In this document: one piece after another, positions 1 through 6,125 of the stretch | How the letters are laid out: each line of letters begins with the position of its first letter | Position numbering within the stretch: position 1 is the first letter of the stretch | Source: Candidatus Cloacimonadota bacterium | GTDB lineage: Bacteria; Hydrothermota; E44-bin80 | NCBI GenBank assembly: GCA_004376305.1 | Contig: SOKD01000173.1 | Coordinates: 1 to 9,771, forward strand | DNA: 9,771 nt | Reading direction: 5' to 3' | The notes under the pieces: model-generated | Database searches by the model: none | What the model was told of the DNA's origin: nothing | Seen by the model: only the letters and a program-made list of their open reading frames with translations | Program-made: the position numbers and the translations under genes

Positions 1-605
1 CCATTACTATGGGCGCAGACATCATTGTTCACTCTACAACCAAATATATTGGGGGACATTGCGACCTTATAGGTGGAGCAATTATAATTTCAAAGAAAGA
101 GATATATGAACAACTTGCTTTTTACCAGAATACTGTAGGAGCAATTCCAGGGCCTATGGACTGCTGGCTGGTTTTAAGGGGTATAAAGACGCTCGCTATC
201 AGAATGGAGCAGCATACTGCGAACGCAATTACAATAGCCAATTATCTTGAGAACCAAAAGAGAGTTAAGAAGGTCTATTATCCCGGTCTTCTGTCTCACC
301 CACAGCACCAGTTAGCAAGAAAGCAGATGAAGGGATTTGGTGGAATGATCTCATTTGAAATTGACGGAGATATCGAAATAGCAAAGAAGTTCGTTACCTT
401 GACCAGATACTTTTCTCTTGCAGAAAGCCTTGGTGGTGTAGAATCCCTAATTGAACATCCTGCATCTATGACGCATGCTTCAATACAAGAAGAGGAACGT
501 TTGAAATCGGGTCTGACAGATAACCTTATCAGAATTTCTGTAGGGATAGAAAATGTCCAGGATCTGATGCAAGACTTAGACCAGGCATTTAAAGGGATAA
601 GATAA
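1..605 (+). CDS. Trans-sulfuration PLP-dependent enzyme (cystathionine gamma-synthase/gamma-lyase family), 5'-truncated by the window edge
   Basis: This is the C-terminal part of a Cys/Met-metabolism PLP enzyme; the reading frame is open to the window edge (first full codon at 3), so the start lies outside. The motif HSTTKYIGGH contains the lysine that forms the Schiff base with PLP (codon 42-44). Further family marks are GPMDCWLVLRGIKTL, the glycine-rich FGGMISFEI strand, SLGGVESLIEHPASMTHA near the C-terminus, and LIRISVGIE, whose arginine binds the substrate carboxylate. Family members cleave or form C-S bonds in cystathionine, homocysteine or methionine in the cytoplasm. The sequence does not separate gamma-synthase (metB), gamma-lyase (mccB) or methionine gamma-lyase, so no symbol is given. 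It ends 3 bases before a PP-loop gene and probably shares its mRNA. Nothing in the visible part suggests decay. Confidence 0.93.
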   Translation, partial: ITMGADIIVHSTTKYIGGHCDLIGGAIIISKKEIYEQLAFYQNTVGAIPGPMDCWLVLRGIKTLAIRMEQHTANAITIANYLENQKRVKKVYYPGLLSHPQHQLARKQMKGFGGMISFEIDGDIEIAKKFVTLTRYFSLAESLGGVESLIEHPASMTHASIQEEERLKSGLTDNLIRISVGIENVQDLMQDLDQAFKGIR

Positions 606-608
606 GTT

Positions 609-1589
609 ATGGAAAAAAAAGCTGTGGGGTTATTATCCGGTGGTCTGGACAGCACTCTTGCTGTAAAACTAATGTTAGAGCAAGGTGTCGAAGTTTTTGT
701 TATAAACTTTATCACACCTTTTTGTACCTGCACACGGAAGGGTTGTAAACTTGAGGCAAGACGTGTTTCAGAAGAATTTTCGATAAATCTTAAGATAAAC
801 CCGGTTGGAGAGGAGTATATAGCAATTGTAAAAAACCCAAAGTATGGCTATGGAAAGAATATGAACCCCTGTATTGACTGCAGAATTTTCATGTTTTCAA
901 GGGCAAAGGACTATATGGAAGAAATAAAGGCTTCCTTTATCTTCACCGGAGAAGTTCTCGGAGAACGACCAATGTCTCAAAGGCTCAGCGCAATGAGATT
1001 AATAGAAAGGGAATCAGGATTGGAGGACAGGATTTTGCGACCTCTGTCAGCAGGACTACTCAAGCCCACTATACCAGAACGGGAGGGCATTGTTGACAGA
1101 GCGAGGCTGTTTTCGATTCAGGGAAGGTCACGAAAACCTCAAATGAAACTTGCCCGGGAGTTAGGTATTGTAGACTATCCATGCCCTGCTGGAGGTTGCA
1201 GACTTACCGACTCCAATTTTGCAGAGAGGCTTAGAGAGTCGTTTAGACATGGTGAAGAAAGTCTGGGAGACATCAATCTGCTAAAATACGGCAGACATTT
1301 CAGACTTCAAGATAGAACAAAGGTGATAGTGGGTCGTAATGAAAATGAGAATGCTCTCATTTGCAGCTTAAAGAGTGTGGATGACTTGCTCTTTGAAGTA
1401 ATTGATTCCCCGGGTCCCGTAACCTTATTAAGAGGAAATAAAAATCCCGAAAGTATCTTGTTTGCAGCCGCTCTCTGTGCAAGGTACAGCGATGGAGAGG
1501 GAAAACTCAGGGTTGGATATGATGACAATAAAGTAATCACTGCTGAACCGATAACTGAGGACGAACTGCAAAAGCAAATAATAAGATGA
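609..1589 (+). CDS. PP-loop ATPase, tRNA thiolation type (ThiI/MnmA-like), with C-terminal NFACT-R-like domain
   Basis: The 326-residue protein begins with a beta strand and the PP-loop SGGLDS (residues 10-15), which binds ATP and adenylates a substrate carbonyl before sulfur transfer. Cysteine motifs that could carry sulfur or a metal cluster follow: CTC (39-41) with Cys46, NPCIDC (86-91), and CPAGGC (192-197). TGEVLGERPMSQR (114-126) matches the ThiI/MnmA-type nucleotide-binding segment. Residues from about 225 on (FRLQDRTKVIVGRN and the VTLLRG strand) resemble the DUF814/NFACT-R_1 domain often fused to such PP-loop proteins. The likely role is making a thiolated uridine in tRNA, but the exact base is not shown, and THUMP, the RNA-binding domain of classical ThiI, is absent. 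An ATG with AAAGGGA upstream sets the start. The tight coupling to a trans-sulfuration enzyme fits sulfur supply. Confidence 0.85.
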   Translation: MEKKAVGLLSGGLDSTLAVKLMLEQGVEVFVINFITPFCTCTRKGCKLEARRVSEEFSINLKINPVGEEYIAIVKNPKYGYGKNMNPCIDCRIFMFSRAKDYMEEIKASFIFTGEVLGERPMSQRLSAMRLIERESGLEDRILRPLSAGLLKPTIPEREGIVDRARLFSIQGRSRKPQMKLARELGIVDYPCPAGGCRLTDSNFAERLRESFRHGEESLGDINLLKYGRHFRLQDRTKVIVGRNENENALICSLKSVDDLLFEVIDSPGPVTLLRGNKNPESILFAAALCARYSDGEGKLRVGYDDNKVITAEPITEDELQKQIIR

Positions 1590-2014
1590 CTCGATTTTTG
1601 CATAATGATGCTGAATTAAAATATTTTATCAACTAATTATGAAGAAAATCCAGGCTTGCCAATGTCTGGTAGGTGGGTCAAGAGAGGAATGGAGATTACA
1701 TTTTAAATTTTTGACATGGCGAAGAAGAGTACCAAGGAGAGCGGGATCTATAATAAAAAAATGAGATATATTAGTTACTTTTTTATGATATAATGAGGAA
1801 ATCGAGAATAGAATATCCTGTGCTTTCTATCATGTGATACAGTTACAACAACGTAAACAGACAGCATCATATCTGGAAAGAACAACAAAGATGGTAAGCT
1901 ACTTAGATCGGAATATTAATGACAGAGATTGGGAGTTATAGAAAAAAGTTTGGAATAATAAATAATCCAATTTTCAGGTTTCAGCCTGACCTGCACAGTG
2001 ACAGTTGGTCGCTC
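1590..2014. other. AT-rich intergenic stretch between convergent genes
   Basis: This 425-base gap separates the + strand sulfur operon from a - strand hypothetical gene. It holds no intact gene and no convincing terminator for either side. The possible stems (GCAT/ATGC near 1605-1618, CAGGT/ACCTG near 1976-1995) are short and lack a following T run. Part of it (about 1793-1941) reads as a decayed transposase N-terminus, listed separately. The part before 1793 shows only a 25-codon open frame (1716-1793) without recognisable content. A mobile-element remnant in an AT-rich gap suggests an old insertion site. Confidence 0.6.
1793..1941 (+). pseudogene. Remnant of a Y1 (IS200/REP-associated tyrosine) transposase N-terminus, frameshifted
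   Basis: An ATG at 1793 opens with MRKSRIEYP. The next frame, from 1819, continues as xAFYHVIQ (1822-1842), a third reads NNVNRQHHIWKEQQRW from about 1847, and the reading returns to VSYLDRNINDRDWEL ending at the stop 1939-1941. Joined, these pieces follow the known opening of Y1 transposases, which typically runs RK-RIEYPGA-YHVI-RGNNRQ-IF, then SYLDRIN. At least three single-base-scale shifts and an internal stop in the first frame make it non-functional. The catalytic HUH and tyrosine regions are missing: what follows 1941 shows no further homology that I can see. The call rests on recognising the motif by eye across frames. A fortuitous match is possible but unlikely given the order and spacing of the pieces. 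Confidence 0.6.
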
Positions 2015-2398
2015 TTATTTTGCTAACTCGACATGGGTTATTTGAATCATGGTGGATTGCTTATCAACAACCAAGCCATCAACTTTCCATACCCCAAGGT
2101 CTCTTATGTAAAGATAGTGTAGTTTACCCAGACTCTCTGTTTTCGCTTTGAATAAGGAGTCATCACCAATGTTGGATTCCCTGAGCCTTATCCAATCCTG
2201 ACTGGCAACATTGTATCCATTGAGTATTCCAATCTTTATATTGGGTCCTAAATCCCTCAGAACATCAATTCTATAGTGAGGATTCATCCCCTGAGCAAAC
2301 GATTTTTTTCCTGTTTCCAGAATATGTTCGGGTTCTCCCTTTATGTAGAGAGCATAAAGGTATTGTTCTCCCCTACCCTTCTCATTTGCAAGGTTCAT
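2015..2398 (-). CDS. Hypothetical protein of 127 residues
   Basis: I do not recognise a family. The protein is soluble-looking, with no signal peptide and no membrane segment, and it has mixed charged and aromatic residues. It is built of short strands such as YLYALYIKG, NIKIGILNGYN and KLHYLYIRDLGVWKVDG, suggesting a small beta-rich domain. The gene is supported by more than length. An AAAGGAGA ribosome site lies 6 bases before the ATG, and a near-consensus sigma70 promoter sits about 40 bases upstream of the start. It follows the terminator of the large - strand operon and so is transcribed on its own. It runs towards the + strand sulfur operon (convergent). Its function cannot be inferred from context. 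Confidence 0.72.
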   Translation of the reverse strand: MNLANEKGRGEQYLYALYIKGEPEHILETGKKSFAQGMNPHYRIDVLRDLGPNIKIGILNGYNVASQDWIRLRESNIGDDSLFKAKTESLGKLHYLYIRDLGVWKVDGLVVDKQSTMIQITHVELAK

Positions 2399-2439
2399 TC
2401 TTCTCTCCTTTACTTAATATTCCTCTTTCTTACAAATAA

Positions 2440-2468
2440 AATATAACAAGTTTTTTGTGATTTGTCAA
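2440..2468 (-). promoter_or_regulatory. Sigma70-type promoter of the 127-residue hypothetical gene
   Basis: On the - strand a perfect -35 box TTGACA (2463-2468) is followed by a 17-base spacer and TATATT (2440-2445), one base off the -10 consensus. Transcription should start near 2433, giving a leader of about 35 bases that contains the AGGAG ribosome site. No operator-like repeat is evident beside it. Confidence 0.75.
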
Positions 2469-2540
2469 CTACTAAAGAAGCATTCTCGAGTAAACATTTT
2501 TTAGAATAACTGGTGGAGGATATACTGAGGCAATACAAAC

Positions 2541-2568
2541 AAAAAAGGGCGAACCGCAGTTGGCCCTT
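2541..2568 (-). terminator. Rho-independent terminator of the ExbB/ExbD/TonB operon
   Basis: Reading the - strand, the arm AAGGGC (2563-2568) pairs with GCCCTT (2545-2550). Inside it AAC pairs with GTT around a TGCG loop after a C-C mismatch. A T run (TTTTTT then GTTTG) follows at once. It begins 27 bases after the stop of the OmpA-like gene, the last gene of the operon. It also insulates the downstream hypothetical gene, which has its own promoter. Confidence 0.85.
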
Positions 2569-2594
2569 CCTATGGTTCTTTATCCTGATCCTAC

Positions 2595-3503
2595 TTATCG
2601 AACAATAATATCAACCCTGTCTGTCCTCACCTTTCCAACCACTGCATATCCGGCAGTGTGAATAACAACACCTTTCGGAAGAATGATCTTTTCGCTCAGT
2701 ACCTTTGCTATGTTGTTTGCCCGCGTCTGAGAAAGCACATCATCGGTTGAATAGGCTTTGACAGAAATCCTTCTGATAAATTGTTTCCTTACAATGTCCG
2801 CTGCTTCCGTCAGGAGGTTCATGGCACTGGAACGGATGTCAGCCTTTCCTGGCTCAAACATTTCCCTTCCATCGAGCCTTATAATCCAATCCAGATGTTC
2901 CTTGTACAGTATTCCCTGAACTTTAATTTCCTTACCCATTACCCTCGATCTATTACCAAGTTTATCCACTGCTGTCGCATAGTATGAATAGGTGGCACCA
3001 ACATCGATCATCTTGTCACCTTCACCTCGACCATCCCAGAATAACCTCTTATCCGGCTTTCCTTCGGATGAAAATGTCTTGAAAATGTCACCGCCTGCAT
3101 TCGTTATCGTCAGTTCCCATTCCGCAACATCATGTCCGTAGAGGGGGTGAAAGATTGCAATCTCCCCTCTGTTAATTCCTGTCAGCCACGGATGGTAAAG
3201 CTGGTCACTTGCCAGTGTCGGCAAAGGAGTACTGGCAATATCAGAGTTCCTTATCAGTTCCTTGTCATATATAAAACCTTTTTCTCCTGCATATGACTCA
3301 ATGATTTCAAAAATATCATATTCAAGCACTATTTCAGGTTTTACCTCTTCTATTTTTCCCTTGAATTTTCCCTTAACCTCTTCCTCAAATGTTCGCCCTG
3401 CACCACCACCCTCAGACTCAGCTTCCTGAGTAATGAGGAGGAGTGGAAATGCAACCACCAGTATAAGCAACAATAGACTGTATGTGATTATCCTCCTTCG
3501 CAT
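2595..3503 (-). CDS. Envelope protein with N-terminal membrane anchor, FlgD-type Ig-like domain and OmpA-like C-terminus
   Basis: The 302-residue protein has an Arg-rich start and one hydrophobic segment (about 7-24). It has no lipobox cysteine, so it is either a signal-anchored inner-membrane protein or a secreted one, not a Pal-type lipoprotein. A linker rich in Gly/Glu/Lys (28-60) follows. Residues about 125-195 show the FlgD/FlgD-Ig pattern: WELTITNAGG, then FWDGRGEGDKMIDVGATY, then AVDKLGNRS. Residues about 208-302 resemble an OmpA/Pal peptidoglycan-binding domain, with LSQTRANNIAKVLSE matching the conserved LSxxRA helix and VDIIV the last strand. The usual GxTDxxG turn before that helix is shortened (AYSTDD), so peptidoglycan binding is uncertain. 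An AAGGAGA site lies just before the ATG. As the last gene of the operon, it would place the TonB-like/ExbBD complex against the cell wall. Confidence 0.82.
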   Translation of the reverse strand: MRRRIITYSLLLLILVVAFPLLLITQEAESEGGGAGRTFEEEVKGKFKGKIEEVKPEIVLEYDIFEIIESYAGEKGFIYDKELIRNSDIASTPLPTLASDQLYHPWLTGINRGEIAIFHPLYGHDVAEWELTITNAGGDIFKTFSSEGKPDKRLFWDGRGEGDKMIDVGATYSYYATAVDKLGNRSRVMGKEIKVQGILYKEHLDWIIRLDGREMFEPGKADIRSSAMNLLTEAADIVRKQFIRRISVKAYSTDDVLSQTRANNIAKVLSEKIILPKGVVIHTAGYAVVGKVRTDRVDIIVR

Positions 3504-3560
3504 AAAGGTCTCCTTACCTTACGTTTCAAATACATCTCTTATTCAGAAATTCCTACCATA

Positions 3561-4517
3561 CTACAGGACAAACCTGATTGTTATGACACCCCATTGGGTT
3601 TCCTGCACAACATTTGCAGGAAGTGGCGCAAATCTCCACTTCACCAATGCCTTTTTAGCTGAATTATCCCAGGAACCAGAACCACTTGTTCTCTCTATGA
3701 ATGCATTTCTCTTGACCTTTCCATCGGGCGTCACCCAGAACCGTATCTGAACAATAGCTGAAACACCCTTTTTTTCAGCCCATTCTGGATACGGCGGCAG
3801 ATACTTTGCAAGAATCTTTCTACCCGAGAGCGGACCGGTAATACTGACTGATGGACCTGATTTCCTTCCGCCATCTTTGATCTTCATACCATCATCTTTT
3901 GATGCTGTTATGGGCGCAACAACAGGTCTATCATCAAACTTTGCAACAGGTTCACTCTCAAGTTCAAGGGGTGATTCTAACCCGCTGCCACCGGGAGAGG
4001 TATATAATCCAAGCTGCCCTCTCTTTGGGCCTCCCTTATCCTTTATGAGAATAGGAGGTGCTGAAAGGATCTCATCTGTTGATTTTTGTGAAGTTCCAAC
4101 CCTGATAATGTCAGTCATACCGCCTTCTGCTCCTTCAAAGTCATCGTATGCCTCCAGATCAATTGCTGCCTGTGACCGGTCAATATCCTTGCTTGACAGG
4201 TCAATCCCTTTTATCTCATCAACCCCGGGAACAGGAGGAAGTGATTTCAACATTTCACTGACATCTTCATTGAGTGAAGGTAAGTCCTCTTCTCTTGTGA
4301 AGATGTTTTTTAATGCCTGAAGCGGACTAATAGTGCGTGGTGCTTTAACCGTACTCGGCGGAAGTGTCTCATCGATGAATTCCACGCTCTCAAGTCTCTC
4401 AAGGGGCGCAGTGCTCTGCCTGTGGATAATAAGGAAGAAGAGCAGTGAGTGAAAGACAATGGAGAAAGCAAGATTGAAGAATAACGACCGTTCATAAAAA
4501 CCGAGGGTCAAACGCAT
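3561..4517 (-). CDS. TonB-like energy transducer (TonB C-terminal domain)
   Basis: The 318-residue protein has a short cytoplasmic head, one transmembrane helix (about 13-31) and a long periplasmic part. The helix holds Ser19-xxx-His23, matching the Ser16/His20 pair in the TonB helix of E. coli that couples to ExbB/ExbD. The spacer (40-235) is rich in Asp, Ser, Gly and Lys. It lacks the Pro-Glu/Pro-Lys repeats of classical TonB, so its reach and stiffness may differ. Residues about 238-318 form the TonB C-terminal fold: YPEWAEKKG, then VQIRFWVTPDGKV, SWDNSAKKALVKWRFAP and the final VITIRFVL strand. This domain normally touches an outer-membrane or cell-wall partner. No TonB-dependent receptor is in the window, so a TolA- or GltG-like role is equally possible. 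AGGAGG lies 9 bases before the ATG, 15 bases after the ExbD stop. Confidence 0.88.
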   Translation of the reverse strand: MRLTLGFYERSLFFNLAFSIVFHSLLFFLIIHRQSTAPLERLESVEFIDETLPPSTVKAPRTISPLQALKNIFTREEDLPSLNEDVSEMLKSLPPVPGVDEIKGIDLSSKDIDRSQAAIDLEAYDDFEGAEGGMTDIIRVGTSQKSTDEILSAPPILIKDKGGPKRGQLGLYTSPGGSGLESPLELESEPVAKFDDRPVVAPITASKDDGMKIKDGGRKSGPSVSITGPLSGRKILAKYLPPYPEWAEKKGVSAIVQIRFWVTPDGKVKRNAFIERTSGSGSWDNSAKKALVKWRFAPLPANVVQETQWGVITIRFVL

Positions 4518-4532
4518 ACTATATCGCCTCCT

Positions 4533-4952
4533 TTAATTTCTCTGTGCAGTGCCAACGGAAATGCGCTGTGCACCGAGTTTTTTCGTCGTTGAAATAATGG
4601 ATACTACAATCCCGTGCCTGACATATCTGTCGGCTTTAATAATGACCAACCTGTCAGGATGGGCATCTATTTCTTTCTTCAGGTATGCTGCATAATTTTC
4701 AAAGGGAACAATTTTTTCATTGATTGAAACCCTATTTATGTTATCAGGCGGTATAGCTGGCGTGACCGTTACTGTTATGTTTGCACTTTGTCGCGGCTCC
4801 ATAGTTGCCGCCTTTGGAAGGGTAATATTCAAAGGTGACGTTACCATCATAATCGGTGTGGTAACCATAAGAACAACGAGTAACGTAAAGGATACATCAC
4901 AGAGTGGTGTAATCATTATTTCCGCTTTACTTGCTTTTGCTGTTCGTTTCAC
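4533..4952 (-). CDS. exbD: ExbD/TolR-family proton-channel subunit, proton-carrying Asp present
   Basis: The 139-residue protein has the ExbD layout: a short cytoplasmic N-terminus, one transmembrane helix (about 17-38) and a periplasmic domain. The helix begins ITPLCDVSFTLLVVLMV, where Asp19 (codon 4896-4898) matches Asp25 of E. coli ExbD and Asp23 of TolR, the residue that carries protons. The periplasmic part has the usual strand NRVSINEKIV and the helix/strand DRLVIIKADRYVRHGIVVSI. The start is GTG at 4950-4952, chosen because AGGAGG (4961-4966) sits 8 bases before it; the next ATG in frame (Met13) would cut into the pre-helix region. It is the second of two ExbD genes, 39 bases after the first. 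Together with ExbB it should form the proton-driven motor in the inner membrane. Confidence 0.92.
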   Translation of the reverse strand: MKRTAKASKAEIMITPLCDVSFTLLVVLMVTTPIMMVTSPLNITLPKAATMEPRQSANITVTVTPAIPPDNINRVSINEKIVPFENYAAYLKKEIDAHPDRLVIIKADRYVRHGIVVSIISTTKKLGAQRISVGTAQRN

Positions 4953-4960
4953 GCGTCTAT

Positions 4961-4966
4961 CCTCCT
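4961..4966 (-). promoter_or_regulatory. Ribosome binding site for the GTG-started second exbD
   Basis: AGGAGG on the - strand lies 8 bases before the GTG at 4950-4952. It decides the start, since no ATG is nearby in frame until Met13, which lies just before the membrane helix. Confidence 0.75.
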
Positions 4967-4991
4967 TTTGTACTCTATAAATATATACAAC

Positions 4992-5420
4992 CTACTTCTG
5001 CCTTTTCTTCCGTTTTAAAATAGCTAATTTTAAAGCGCCTTTCTGTTTTGCAAGGTCCAGTATTGTTACCACACTCTGATGGGGCACTGTTTCATCAGCA
5101 CTTACCAGTACGATTCTCGAAACGCTTCTTGCAAGCAGTTCTGCAAGAAGCTGAGGGAACTGCTCTTCGTTAACAGGTTCATTGTTCAACAAAATAATAC
5201 CCTCTGCGGTAATGTGAACATTAACCTTAACCTCGGTCTCTTTTTTCTGCGCAGCAGCTTTCTTTAATGAAGGTGCTGAAATGGTAATCCCTGAATGATA
5301 CATCATCGGTGCACTCATCATGAAGAAGAGAACCAGGAGCAATGCAACATTTATTGTTGGAGCAATAGGAACTTCCGGTGTTTCTGGTTCTACTTCCGGT
5401 TTTGGAAATCTTGGTTTCAT
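4992..5420 (-). CDS. exbD: ExbD/TolR-family subunit with Asn in place of the proton-carrying Asp
   Basis: The 142-residue protein has a Pro/Glu-rich cytoplasmic head (1-18), one transmembrane helix (about 20-40) and an ExbD-type periplasmic domain. The domain includes VKVNVHITAEGIILLNNEPV, SRIVLVSADETVPHQSVV and the basic tail KRKKRQK. Aligned on the helix start, IAPTINVALLLVLFFMM corresponds to ITPLCDVSFTLL of the neighbouring ExbD, so the essential Asp is Asn24 (codon AAT, 5349-5351). Asp-to-Asn at this place is known to abolish activity in E. coli ExbD/TolR, so this copy probably cannot carry protons by itself. It may pair with the Asp-bearing copy. The ATG overlaps the ExbB stop (ATGA, 5417-5420), which suggests translational coupling. 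TGGAGGA upstream serves as ribosome site. Confidence 0.9.
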   Translation of the reverse strand: MKPRFPKPEVEPETPEVPIAPTINVALLLVLFFMMSAPMMYHSGITISAPSLKKAAAQKKETEVKVNVHITAEGIILLNNEPVNEEQFPQLLAELLARSVSRIVLVSADETVPHQSVVTILDLAKQKGALKLAILKRKKRQK

Positions 5421-6109
5421 TTTAAATTGTCCTCCAAAAGGTCAGTAAGGTCTATATTAGAATCACCCTTTCCCGCTATTTCCATTTTCTTTCTGCTGAT
5501 TGTATCAATGAACGCAAGTAATTGCTTTGCCGTTATTTCTACCCTTACCATAAATGTTTTAATATGATTAACGAAGAAATTGTATCCTATTGAAGCTGGA
5601 ATTGCGATGAGAATTCCCATAACCGTTGTTACGAGCGCTTCAGCAACACCCATCATAACAACGCTTGGTCCACCACTTCCCGAAACAGCAAGATCCCTGA
5701 ATGCACGAATAATTCCGAGAACGGTCCCCAGAAGACCGAGCAGTGGAGCAATAAAACTGATAGTACTGAGAATAGTTAATCGTTTCTCAAGGATTGTTTT
5801 TATCCTCAGCATTTCACCATCAACCAACTCAGCAGCATTTTCAATCGGCAGGTTTCTATTTTCAATACCAACCTTAACAACATCGGCAAGAGGATTACTT
5901 GCTGATTCACATACATAGATTGCTTCATCACTCTTGCCTCTTTTGAGGGCAGAACGAACTCGCTCCATTAATTTTTTCTCATCGATCCTCAAACCCCTGT
6001 ACGCCCATATTCTGTCAATAAGAACCGCCACTGCGAAAACAGACAGCACAAGCAGTAGATCGATCGCCCAGCTTGTTTTCACCAGTTGTACAAAACTTAT
6101 TCCCGCCAT
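5417..6109 (-). CDS. exbB: MotA/TolQ/ExbB proton-channel family protein
   Basis: The 230-residue length is typical for ExbB/TolQ. Three transmembrane helices are visible: about 15-33, 117-141 and 158-181. The cytoplasmic loop between the first and second is long and charged (36-110). Helix two carries the family signature APLLGLLGTVLGIIRAF with Thr129, and helix three carries EALVTTVMGILIAIPA with Thr161/162. These two threonines line the proton path in E. coli ExbB (Thr148, Thr181), so the motor looks active. The family forms a pentameric ring around an ExbD dimer and uses proton-motive force to move a TonB- or TolA-type partner. AAGGAG lies 8 bases before the ATG. The gene overlaps the first ExbD by 4 bases. 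Sequence alone does not separate ExbB from TolQ or AglR. Confidence 0.94.
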   Translation of the reverse strand: MAGISFVQLVKTSWAIDLLLVLSVFAVAVLIDRIWAYRGLRIDEKKLMERVRSALKRGKSDEAIYVCESASNPLADVVKVGIENRNLPIENAAELVDGEMLRIKTILEKRLTILSTISFIAPLLGLLGTVLGIIRAFRDLAVSGSGGPSVVMMGVAEALVTTVMGILIAIPASIGYNFFVNHIKTFMVRVEITAKQLLAFIDTISRKKMEIAGKGDSNIDLTDLLEDNLK

Positions 6110-6125
6110 CAGTTCTACTCCTTTC

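Noticed and set aside
1711..1754. TTGACA (1711-1716) and TATAAT (1749-1754) on the + strand as a promoter
   Set aside because: The spacing is about 32 bases, far too long for a sigma70 promoter, and no intact gene follows.
1716..1793. 25-codon + strand open frame starting MAKKSTKESG
   Set aside because: It is very short, has no ribosome site and no recognisable content, and it lies in AT-rich decayed DNA.
1976..1995. CAGGT/ACCTG hairpin as a terminator for the hypothetical gene
   Set aside because: The stem has five pairs with a long loop and no T run on the relevant strand.
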